Origin: Lantana camara
Lineage: Eukaryota > Streptophyta > Magnoliopsida > Lamiales > Verbenaceae
Reading direction: 5' to 3'
Assembly (NCBI GenBank): GCA_037501455.1
Contig: CM074858.1
Span: 96,382,001 to 96,446,000 of the forward strand
Length of the DNA: 64,000 bases
Part shown: positions 23,501 through 30,933 of the stretch, piece by piece
Numbering within the stretch: position 1 is the first letter of the stretch
Layout of the letters: every line of letters begins with the position of its first letter
Position numbers and translations under genes: made by a program
Notes under the pieces: generated by a model
What the model saw: only the letters and a program-made list of their open reading frames with translations
Database searches by the model: none
Told to the model about the DNA's origin: nothing

Positions 23501-23710
23501 CGTGTGAGGGAAAGAACTTTCCAGTTGGGAGACTTGGTCTTGAAGAAGGTGGAAGTATCCAAGCACGTGGGGAAATTGGACCCCAATTGGGAAGGCCCAT
23601 TCAAGGTCATACAACTCAGAGCTAACAACACTTACACCCTGGAGACACTTCAAGGCGAGCGCTTGCCTCGCCCTTGGAACGCATGTAACCTCCGGCGGTT
23701 TTATGTTTAA
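17525..23710 (+). CDS. Tat gypsy gag-pol polyprotein
   Basis: A single open 2061-aa frame starts at ATG 17525, 91 bp after the LTR. A Pro/Gly/Ala-rich N-terminus precedes the gag domain (about residues 345-490; RYDGTTDPAEHLDHF). The knuckle CAFHKQRGHDTDEY lies near residue 594, but its last position is Tyr where Cys is normal. Protease (VDSGSSVNVLP) is near 775, RT spans about 1100-1290 (WRMCNDFTDLNKACPKDPYPLP; YVDDMIVKS near 1213), and RNase H follows. A second archaeal-type RNase H (LHTDGSSTSQGGGVG, NNEAEYEAL, VDSQL) lies near 1490-1610. Integrase has an HHCC module (1710-1760; CPKCQFH) and DDE motifs (WGIDIVGPL, SDNGSQF, NGQAEVTNR). No stop or frameshift was found. Confidence 0.95.
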   Translation: MVATRSGAVGGGDNTSQDANITLPSTATGGAPPLSVAAGGALPAAGVTPQVESSVPPPAPPALQIPTTAGGVSLSAPPPLAQNSWVHPQMNLGVQGYMMPPPGYTLTPAMMMPPVQPYHAGQLQLPVVVPREIEGVELPPLTTQQLRALYAQCEVQAAQGAWERFHSMYFPSGQATQVAAPLGGQQNFPLREAQAVLRAQPPPPPTREVPQQEGNERPSMGRNKEPVERVNENEGDSHVSRRGSRAPRHGEKQVDVNPDILAAVQDQLQGLKDIVGQLSRGRSTQISPSRDERVDARSTRTRDPPPKVPRRKEPEENFGTYEYHPLARGSPLVEEVLMAQAGMAKVPTSINRYDGTTDPAEHLDHFVHLMHLYEHSSNYWAKVFVTSLVGMAQEWYKRLPPCSIHSYEELANAFLNHFNSLKAPVTAPTALYNVVQGKSESLCSFFARFNKEILQVERPSMDFLIPVLFQAVDHKQYVSKKFADAIVERRPGTLMGLREIAEPFFALEDMYGTNGPRHHSPARNERPHHERGWDVAVRKERPQERRRSPPPPRRFERIPLTRPNSEVYNLSDKKLFKRPIKMRETDSLRRSNKYCAFHKQRGHDTDEYRQLEAEIQRLVAGGHLKEFVRVLERYDDQCNERSGRRRRSPSRSKSPRGRGPPESSSRRGNKGKAPEQENEPFAVINMIAGGSSGGDSNASRRRYVRSYNQRPAVPKPIYAIQRSSAQRSRENDVIGFDDRDLEHIVTPHGEGVTSDCPMVVSLDVHNHVVKRVLVDSGSSVNVLPYSTFLKMKVDLPLEPLKTALIGFGGSEVVPRGQIRLATSFGRAPQRKTLLVTYAVVEIDIPYNIIIGRPALVDFKAIISTYHQKIKFPTSEGVGEVLCNVREAWECYMLSLRKPKAEKTFHIGSTKKSVDFPNLDEDSPARKRAKLNKKKRGNNEDNTFESAPPGTVDGSSSEGDEQGEGGPAPGDRLTGKKRALELPRPEVRIEPSEKFLTIELEPGNKDKTTQIGSNLSGPSQIMMIDFLRENKDVFAWKASDLTGIDPSVIVHRLNVDPSFKPIKQKKRDVHGFRKKVIEEEVNKLLEAQYIEPILYPEWLCNVVLVPKSANKWRMCNDFTDLNKACPKDPYPLPRIDQLVDSTAGCELMSMMDAFQGYYQIFMAPEDRPKTSFVVHLGVYCFLVMPFGLKNAGATYQRLVNKMFEKEIGRSMEVYVDDMIVKSERQDSHLEDLKRTFSILRQYGMKLNPSKCTFGVQGGKFLGYMVSQRGIEANPEKIKAIFEIPSPRNLREVQVLVGKIISLNRFISRSADRNLPFFKILRNARNFAWTEECERALQDMKAYLSSAPLLTKPIEGERLFMYLSVSPEATSAVLIAVWERKHLPVYYLSKTLQGAEKKYLEIEKFAFALINASRRLRPYFQAHSITVLTDQPLKQVLSKPDVSSRLIKWAIELSQFDLCFEPRTAIQAQVVADLLVERFGFEPTIAENEGLWVLHTDGSSTSQGGGVGVALRNPDGIELDFAIKLDFQVTNNEAEYEALVQGLNIAFQNGASRITAYVDSQLIASQIEGTYEARETTMVQYLNKAREIIGKFKEFHLLQVPRGENERADALSKFASALEGTSERSVTFLRTEEPLIKEKVATKIIAMIDPNEPCWLDDIAIFLRDGVTPTDKVEARKVRNKAPRFALDPEGRLFKKSFQGPPMRCLRPSQAKETLELIHNGSCGNHSGGRILAKKILRSGFYWPTVLQDAIEFSRKCPKCQFHSNLPQLPAAQMIPIDVSWPFDQWGIDIVGPLPMAAGQRKFVILAVDYFTKWAEAEAVAKITFKVVRDFIWKNIICRYGIPRVLISDNGSQFIAADTREWCSELGIEQRFTSVGHPQSNGQAEVTNRIILQHLKTMLESKKSEWAEELQGALWAYRTTPRAATGETPYALVYGSEAMIPAEIVNESARVGYFEPQLNDGNRSLELDLLDERRDRAWAKIHHYKASVAQQYNKRVRERTFQLGDLVLKKVEVSKHVGKLDPNWEGPFKVIQLRANNTYTLETLQGERLPRPWNACNLRRFYV

Positions 23711-24017
23711 AAGCTCTTTGCAAACCCTGATGTAACAACCCTCTTTGACGGGTTCTATGTATTTCCAATCACAAGTAAAAGGTAACATAATCTTTTTAAT
23801 TTCTTTAATATTCCTGTTTCTTTGGTTGCTTGAATGGATAAGTCCCACGTCCCTCGTCTTTGCGAGCGTGGTTGGCAACCCATTCCAATATGAATGCTGT
23901 TATCTATCATGGGTTACGCTGGCCAGCACTCTACTCCGCATGGGGGGACGCCCTCATAAGGATAGACTGGTTATGCTCACAACCAATTAGGCAAGTTGGA
24001 AGAAGATTACGAAGAAA

Positions 24018-24287
24018 ATCCTAGTAGGCCTTGGCTGTTTCTTAAAACACCTTGCGCTCGAAAACGGGATCTCCTACAAGAACGAATCCTAGTAGGCCTT
24101 GGCTGTTTCTTAAAACACCTTGCGCTCGAAAACGGGATCTCCTACAAGAACGGATCCTAGTAGGCCTTGGCTGTTTCTTAAAACGCCTTGCGCTCGAAAA
24201 CGGGATCTCCCACAGAGAAAGTCCTAGTAGGCCTTGGCCGTTTCTTAAAACGCCTTGCGCTTGAAAATGGGATTTCTTGCAGAACCA
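24018..24287 (+). repeat. tandem array A, about 68-bp unit, four copies
   Basis: Copies start near 24021, 24089, 24157 and 24224, each beginning CTAGTAGGCCTTGG and containing CTTGCGCTCGAAAACGGGAT. The first three are nearly identical and the fourth has drifted. The array lies just after gag-pol, where Tat-lineage elements typically carry tandem repeats that can seed satellites. Confidence 0.9.
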
Positions 24288-24346
24288 GAAATACGACAAG
24301 AGCCAGAGCGCTCGAACAATGGCCTCAGAGTCAAGAAGGAATTGCA

Positions 24347-24870
24347 CAAGTCTTGAACGAGGGCAACCACTCAGTAAGACCCTCGCAAATACTCAAGACT
24401 TAGCAAAATCCCCCAAGGGCGGAAAGAATGTCACAAGTCTTGAACGAGGGCAACCACTCAATAAGACCCTCACGATCGCTCAAGACTTAGACAAATTTAC
24501 ACAAAAACAAAATTTATACAAGTCTTGAGCGGGGGGGCAATCTCACCATAAGACCCTCACGATCGCTCAAGACTTAGACAAATTTTCAAGATAAATTTAC
24601 AAAGGCAGAAATTTATACAAGTCTTGAGTAGGGGGGCAATCTCACCATAAGACCCTCACGATCGCTCAAGACTTAGACAAATTTACAAAGGAAAAATTTA
24701 TACAAGTCTTGAGTAGGGGGGCAATCTCACTGTAAGACCCTCACGATCGCTCAAGACTTAGACAAATTTACAAAGGAAGAATTTATACAAGCCTTGAGTA
24801 AGGGGGCAATCTCACAATAAGACCCTCACGATCGCTGAAGACTTAGACAAATTTTCATTGCATCAGAGAA
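24347..24870 (+). repeat. tandem array B, about 85-bp unit, six copies
   Basis: Units begin CAAGTCTTGA near 24347, 24434, 24519, 24618, 24703 and 24788 (the last CAAGCCTTGA). Spacing is 85-87 bp, with one 99-bp unit that carries a short insertion. Each contains AAGACCCTC followed by GCTCAAGACTTAG, whose AAGACTT complements the AAGTCTT at the unit start, so each unit could fold into a hairpin. The array separates gag-pol from the converging antisense gene. Confidence 0.9.
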
Positions 24871-25069
24871 ATAAAACATTCACGGAGTATGCTACACAGT
24901 CTTATTATATGATTCATAAATGAACAGAAGAACAAAGACATGAAAAAAGGAATATTATTCATTGCAGAAGAAAAATATTACAAAGCAAAGGGCTCAAAGG
25001 CCCATGAAATACTGTTACAAGGGAAAGAAAAGCTGGAAAATACATGAAAAAGATTATAAAGGAGAGGCT

Positions 25070-27900
25070 TCAAGCGGCTGGGGCGATATCTTCATCAACA
25101 ATCACCAAAACGTTCTGAGCCACGGGACCATGGACTGGGCCCTCAGGCTCTTGCTGTTGAGCTTGGGGATCGTTGGGCTCGTCTGCACCGGCATCAGGAG
25201 CGTTGGCATTTTCAGCGGCTAGGACTGGGGCTTCCTCCATGACGGGCGCTTGAGGCTCGTCTTCAGGACCATCACTTTGAGCCGCACCCCCCTCCCTATG
25301 AGCGTCGGTGTACTCATCTTGGATCAGTTTCACCAAGAACTCGTACTCCATTTCCGCTATGGCGTCCGCGGGGTCGTTGGGGTCCTCATCCGCCTCCTCA
25401 CAGCGCTCGTTGAACATGAGCCCCGTGCCCTCGGCTCCCTTCATTGCCGGATCCGTCAGCCCTTGGTGGATGCCCTGATCCACTGCCAAGTTGAAGGCAT
25501 TTTGAGCCTCATCCAAGCAGTGTAACGAGGCCGCAAAATTGAAGGCTTTGGAGTGGCAGAACTTGATCAGCGCCTCCTTGTTCGCACGCTCTAAACTTCG
25601 AGGCCACTCGTTGACAGTGTCATTAAATTTCCGCTCGGCCTCCAAAGCCCTCGCCTTCCAGCTTTCCCTTTCCGCCTCAGCCTTCTGGCACCGCTCGTTA
25701 GCAAGGGCCAGCTGGTTGCCCAGACCAATTCGAGCGCCGTCAACCGCCAAGAAGTCCTCCTTCAGCTTTCCCAGCTCTTCCTCAGTCTTGTTGTACAAAT
25801 CCTTGAGGGATTCATACTTGGCAATCTCAGCATCCAACTCCGCCTGAATTTGAGCCGGGTCATTCGAGCGCGCCATCTTCTTATATTTGGCTTTCCGGTC
25901 GGCGTAGATGGAGGCTCGCATTTGCACGTTTTTTAGCCGGGGAAGAACTTGCTGCATAATCGAGAGGAAAAGTGTTAACCAAAAAAATGGTGATTTACAG
26001 AAAAGAAAAGAAAGAATGCCAGGAGAGAGTACTTACGGAAATTAGAGCGTGGGCTGCATCGAGGGTCACTTTCTCCACAGACTCGCTGTAGAGATGCCGG
26101 TGGTCAGCCGAGAATTGAGCTTTGCTGTACAAATTCTCGGTGACAGCCTGAGCGACCGAGCCAGGCCTCAGCAAAACCGGCCCCCCGTCGGTGGCGCCTG
26201 AAAAGTCTCTGTCCCCTCGTCGGGGAAACTCCCATATGTGTTCTTCCTCTGAAGAGGAAGTTTCCCCCTCGCCTCTGGGGCCTTCGATGACTTGTTTGCC
26301 CTTGCCCTTGATGGCGGCAGAATCGGGCATCCTCTTCCTCTTGCGGGAAGGCCTGCTAGCGCTCGGAGGAGCCTCGGTTATCGCCAGTGTGGTTACTGGC
26401 CTCGTCTGTTCTGCGGGAGTGGGGGGCTGAACATCTCCAGCTCTCTCTGACCGCCCCCTGGTCTCTCTCGGGACCAATCTACGCTCCCCTCGTCCACGTG
26501 GGGGCTGGACTTCAGGATTGGCGCTCGAACTGGCGCCACTACGAGCGTCCCCTCGATTGTTACGGTTACGAGGGCGCTGTTGCTCACGCGGTTGATCTCC
26601 CTGAGGGGTTTGGTTTCTGTTGGCGTGGGCAAAACGAGCCGCTTGTCTAATTCCTCCAGCCATTTCTAAAATAGCGACTCCTGCAAGAATGAAAATTTCG
26701 AGGGTCAGAAATCCTCAAATCATCTACTCAAATTGCAAGTTACAAGTACAGAAAAGAAGTTAGTATTTATTCCTATCTAAAAGTTAGTGCCCTAAGAATC
26801 TAACCATCTCTCTCCATATCACGAGCCGGAGGGTTGTCAAGGAAATAAGGATTGTCAGAGAGGCCGCACAGGAACATGAGCTCCTCATCATCTATCCAAT
26901 CTTTCGCTTGAATCAGATGGCCCTCATCCCTCAAAGTGGCTGCTAGGTTTTTGGCCCAATCTTTAGGGAGTGCGGGTTGCAGCCGGCTCTTTGAAAACGA
27001 GCCCCAGTGTGTGGTCACCCCAAAGCCCTCTTCTGTTGGGGCCTTAACGAAAATAAACTTCTCCTTCCAATTGGGGCCATAGGTGCTCGAGGGCGAGTTG
27101 ATCAGCTTCATATGGGCCTTCGCTTGAACGTAGTAGAAACCCGCCTCGGGAGAAGAACGAGAGGAGCTGACCACTTGGAAAAGGGCGTTGAAATTCCGTG
27201 AGTATGGCTCGTAACCCACGCTTCTCATCAAAATCACAAAACAAGTCAGCAAGGCCAAGCCATTGGGCACGATTTGTGATGGGCAAAGTCCCAGATCATT
27301 TAACAAATGAGCCAAAGAGATTGAGATGGGGAATCTCAAGCCCCCTGAGCTCACTGAGGCCACATACACTGCCATCTCCCCAGAAGGCGGATTATTGGCA
27401 CGCTCGTGGCTTTCTGGGATTCTCCATGTGTACCGCTCGTCCCAGTAAATGGGTGTCATCATCGTCTTCACGTCCCCCACGGTAACTGTGCTGGGGGTTT
27501 CATCAGGCGTGCGCTCGGTAGCCTGGTAGCCTGACCCTTCACCCTCGTTATGTCCTTTGGATTTTTGGGATTTTTTACCTTTTCCCTTGTCACGGGCGCT
27601 TTCTGAAGGCCCGGTTATGGCTTCCGCCACTGGAAGCGGGTTTGCGACGGCCACGGTCACGGCATGGCGGTGGGGATGTGTGGCACTTTGAGTTATGGGG
27701 AGAACAGACCCTTGTCGTTCTGCCTCCATCACTAAATCCATCTCCTCAAAGAGAGGATCCATTCCGCCTGGGTTTCTATCTTCCATAGCCATCACCGCCG
27801 CCCCCAACTCTTCATCTCTGGGGGAATCGGGGGAAGAAGAACTTTCAGTGGCCATCTCTTGGATTTCACGGGCAAATTCCTCAATATGTTGGTCGGCCAT
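25070..27900 (-). CDS. antisense three-exon gene of the Tat gypsy, Transposase_28-like
   Basis: Three open exons join in frame: 27900-26805, 26680-26037 and 25951-25070, with GT/AG introns of 124 and 85 bp (phase 1 and phase 0; the second donor is GTAAGT), giving about 873 aa. Exon 1 has an acidic N-terminus and, at about residues 150-345, a region (GGLRFPISISLAHLLNDLGL, then PNGLALLTCFVILMRS) that resembles the 'putative gypsy type transposon' family (PF04195). Exon 2 is Arg/Pro-rich with a likely nuclear signal (SRKRKRMPD) and an acidic SSSEEE patch. Exon 3 is a long Glu/Lys/Ala coiled coil with an acidic Pro-rich tail. A TATA box lies about 250 bp upstream of the ATG. Tat elements are known to carry antisense ORFs of unknown function here; the role is unknown. 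Confidence 0.82.
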
Positions 27901-28153
27901 GGCAGAAACTGGGATGGGGAAGTTTTCCGGGAGAGAAATTAGGGTTCAGAAAGGCGAAAATCTAAGGGGTTATGGAATCCTAAAGTCCGAATCTACGGTT
28001 AGCAAAGTTAGAAAGTTACACTGGAAATTTACCTTGAAGGTTTTTGAGAAATCTGGAGGAAAGGTTGAAGATGCTGGAATGCGAGAGAATTCTTCTTGCA
28101 AAGGATACTTGGAAGTTTTGAATGCGTAAAGAGTAACAAGATTTCAGAATCCC

Positions 28154-28163
28154 GTATTTATAG
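28154..28163 (-). promoter_or_regulatory. TATA box of the antisense gene
   Basis: CTATAAATAC on the minus strand lies 254 bp upstream of the antisense ATG at 27900. It is outside the 3' LTR, so the antisense gene appears to have its own promoter and a 5' leader of about 225 bp. Confidence 0.6.
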
Positions 28164-28490
28164 GGATGGGAGTTGGTACCGTTTTCGGCAATAAATTCAA
28201 AATGATAATCATTTCCCGCCTAGGAAACCGCCCACTTTATGGAACCGGCACATGCTTCCCAATGCTCACGCGCCCCACGCGCACCCGCATTTAATGCACT
28301 GACGTTTCGAGTGCTTCAGAATAGTACAACATTTAATGCGGAAGTGTTACCAGTGGTCAGTTGAAAAGACCGCATTTATAGCGCAATCAGAGGAAAAATT
28401 GCTCAACACGCCAAGCCTTACACGAGCGCTATGTGCAAGAGATAGAGCGTATTAAAATTCTACAGTCCTTATCTCTAAGGACTACAGAAT

Positions 28491-28502
28491 TGGGGGGCAA
28501 AA
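28491..28502 (+). promoter_or_regulatory. polypurine tract of the Tat gypsy
   Basis: TGGGGGGCAAAA ends directly at the first base of the 3' LTR. This is the expected plus-strand primer position in an LTR element. Confidence 0.8.
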
Positions 28503-29306
28503 TGATGGGGTCAAAATATGATCGTCCCACGTTAAGACACGTGGCATCACCGAGATGATGACATCTGCCTCCCCAAAGCTGCACCCATCAACGCACGAGC
28601 GCTAAGCCCAACAAGCGTAATTCTTTTTCAGGAGTTAAGCCCAACGAGCGCTATCACTCCCACGAGCGTACTACATGCTTGGTACGCCCACGTGCCAAGG
28701 GAGCCCTCTTCGAGCGTCACACTCCCTCAGAGCGGCCTCTCCTTTGGCTCGTCACTTGAACTGGAGCCCTCATTCCCCTCAGCGGATATCTTGGCTTCCA
28801 ATACTCAAGGTTGTCACGAGCGCGCTCTTAAGCCCTCGTTACCAACCGCCCAAATGGCTCTCTGACACAACGTACATGCCCGCGCACCTGCCACTGTTGC
28901 CAGCACTAACTTTTGGCCACTTTTGCAGAAGATTCCTCCTAGGTTTCTTTCTCATGGCGCCACGTGTTAGGGCAACATTCGGCCAGGACCACTTGAGGCA
29001 AATGACCAAAGGGCCCTTGACCCTCAACTATAAATAGCCAAAGTCATCTTCTACACAAGTAAGCTTTCTTCATCACTGCAACTGTGACTGAACTTACATT
29101 TCTTCATACATTGAACTGACTTGAGCGTCGGAGAGCCAAACTGGGTATCACCCCCAGTTTCCCCAGCTTGGCCTTCTGACTTTCCTTGTGCTTGTCCCAA
29201 CAGGTTGAACCCACTTTCTCATTTCCGGCGAAGCTCCGGTGGTTTCCTCCACAAATACAAATCGTAAAGTGATCGGATTCGGATCCACCCATTTCTGAAC
29301 CCATCA
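28503..29306 (+). repeat. 3' LTR of the Tat gypsy
   Basis: This is 804 bp long, the same length as the 5' LTR. It differs at eight positions, all transitions, including two adjacent pairs near the 3' end (GATGAAG against GGCGAAG, and TTCAAAT against TTCGGAT). It is followed by CAACG. Confidence 0.95.
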
Positions 29307-29615
29307 CAACGTATAAATATATATTTGAATAATTAACTAATTAAAACATGATTAATTAACATAACATATAATTAGCATAATCATTAAATTAATAATAAAA
29401 TAATTAAACATATATATATATATAATACGAAATATATATATATATATATGAAATTAATAATATTAAAATAAAATAAAATAAAATAATATAATATAATATA
29501 ATAAAATAATTACAATTATAATAAAATTAAATATAAAACACGTAAAACAATTAATTCGCGCAAATTGGTAAACACATACGTCGTACCTTTATGTCCGAAA
29601 AGTCGGGGCGTTACA

Positions 29616-30734
29616 GGAGAGGTCTGCAAGCTGAGAAAAGCCCTTTATGGCTTGAAACAGTCACCACGAGCATGGTTTGGGAGATTCACTCTGGCAATGC
29701 AACGGTATGGGTATACTCAAAGTAATTCCTACCACACTCTATTCTTGAAGAAACGGGGGGAACTGGTGACGTGTTTGATTATCTATGTGGATGACATGAT
29801 CATAACAGGAAGCGATACGGAGGAGATAAACCAGCTGAGAGGGAATCTCTTCAAGGAATTTGAGATGAAAGACTTGGGAGGTTTAAAGTACTTTCTTGGG
29901 ATTGAAGTCCTACGGTCCAAGAAAGGCATATTCCTTTCTCAGAAGAAGTATGTGCTGGACTTGTTGGCTGAAACCGGTATGCTTGATTGCAAACCAGCTG
30001 AGACACCAATACAGGTGAATCACAGGTTAAGAGCATAAGGGAATGGGGAACCAACTGAAAAGGAACGGTACCAACGATTGGTCGGTAAACTCATTTATCT
30101 ATCTCATACGAGACCCGATATTGCATATGCCGTAGGGATAGTGAGCCAATTTATGCATCAGCCCCAGAGAGAACATATGGAAGCAGTGACACGCATCCTT
30201 CGATATCTGAAGGGAACAAGTGGTGTGGGCATTATGTTTGAAAGGCACGGTCACCTTGACATCGAAGCATATACCGATGCAGATTGGGCAGGAAACCCGA
30301 ATGATAGAAGATCCACTTCTGGATACTTCACACTTGTTGGGGGGAATGTGGTAACTTGGCGAAGCAAGAAACAGAAAGTTGTGGCGTTATCCAGTGCAGA
30401 AGCGGAGTTCAGAGGCATAGCAAGAGGAGTAGCCGAAGTGATTTGGCTAAGAAAGTTAATGACTGAGATTGGCTTAGCCCCTTTAGGACCGAGTCCGTTG
30501 AGATGTGACAATAGAGCGGCGATCAGCATTTCTGAAAATCCCGTTCAACATGACAGAACGAAGCATGTGGAGGTGGATAGGCACTTCATCAAGGAAAAAC
30601 TGGAAAGTGGGATTATCACAATCCCATTCGTGAGATCGGAAGATCAATTGGCGGATATACTAACTAAAGCGGTCACAGGGCAACTGTTCCAAACGGCATT
30701 GAGCAAGTTAAGGATCGGTGACTCGATCACTTAA
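29616..30734 (+). pseudogene. inner copia pol (3' part): RT and RNase H
   Basis: The copia RT resumes immediately after the second GGAGA: VCKLRKALYGLKQSPRAWF, then the catalytic YVDDMIITGS and KYFLGIEV. A TAA stop at about 30036-30038 interrupts between the RT and RNase H regions in an otherwise continuous frame. RNase H follows (YTDADWAGNPNDRRSTSGY, CDNRAAI, RTKHVEVDRHF, DILTK) and ends at a TAA at 30732-30734, just before the polypurine tract CTTGAGGGGGAG at 30735-30746. Confidence 0.9.
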
Positions 30735-30746
30735 CTTGAGGGGGAG

Positions 30747-30928
30747 TGTTAAATATATTGTATTTACGGGAAGTTTGACTTAACTCCCGTAATTAGGGTA
30801 ATAGGCAGATTTAGTGCGATTTATGTTCCCTTGTACATCTTTTTATACCTTGTGGTGTAATGTAATCTGTAATACGGAATATACGATGAATACAATCAAC
30901 CAATTCTCCCAAATACCATGTTCTAACA
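30747..30928 (+). repeat. inner copia 3' LTR
   Basis: This is 182 bp long and differs from the 5' LTR at one position only. It is preceded by the polypurine tract and followed by the ATCTT target duplication at 30929-30933. Confidence 0.95.
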
Positions 30929-30933
30929 ATCTT

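Larger units (their letters stand above)
16630..29306 (+). mobile_element. full-length Tat-lineage Ty3/gypsy retrotransposon
   Basis: This 12,677-bp element has two 804-bp LTRs (16630-17433 and 28503-29306) that differ at eight sites, with CAACG duplications outside. Its order is LTR, primer-binding site, gag-pol (17525-23710), two tandem-repeat arrays (24018-24870), an antisense spliced gene (27900-25070), polypurine tract and LTR. A second, archaeal-type RNase H between RT/RNase H and integrase, the CxFHxxxGHxT gag knuckle, tandem repeats after pol and antisense extra ORFs are all characters of the Tat lineage. The gag-pol frame is entirely open. This copy could be autonomous apart from an altered gag knuckle. 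Confidence 0.94.
13200..29615. mobile_element. solo-LTR-like noncoding element, split by the Tat gypsy
   Basis: The element starts TGTAGCACCCGA (13200) and ends GGGGCGTTACA (29615), with a 5-bp GGAGA duplication, as expected of an LTR-element product. Without the gypsy insertion it consists of 13200-16629 and 29312-29615, about 3.7 kb. It has no coding frame of note and no internal repeat of its ends, so it looks like a very long solo LTR and not a two-LTR element. The two ends are nearly inverse (TGTAGCACCC against TGTAACGCCCC read inward), leaving its orientation unclear. A relative with the same opening lies at 61397-64000. Content includes AT-rich tracts, many short CATAAAT repeats and a GC-richer block at 13970-14190. 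Confidence 0.75.
9511..30928 (+). mobile_element. inner copia retrotransposon, itself interrupted
   Basis: Two 182-bp LTRs (9511-9692 and 30747-30928) beginning TGTTAAAT and ending TTCTAACA differ at a single site (C/G in GTAATA-C/G-GCAG). They are flanked by ATCTT at 9506-9510 and 30929-30933. A primer-binding site follows the 5' LTR and a polypurine tract precedes the 3' LTR. The coding region runs gag, protease, integrase, RT, RNase H. It is cut after 13199 by a 16.4-kb insertion and resumes at 29616. The LTRs suggest a recent insertion, yet the coding region carries at least three stops and two frameshifts. Confidence 0.93.

Noticed and set aside
24018..24870. Regularly spaced repeats that could suggest a CRISPR array
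   Set aside because: This is a plant retrotransposon. The repeats are contiguous tandem units of 68 and 85 bp without unique spacers and lie between pol and the antisense gene.
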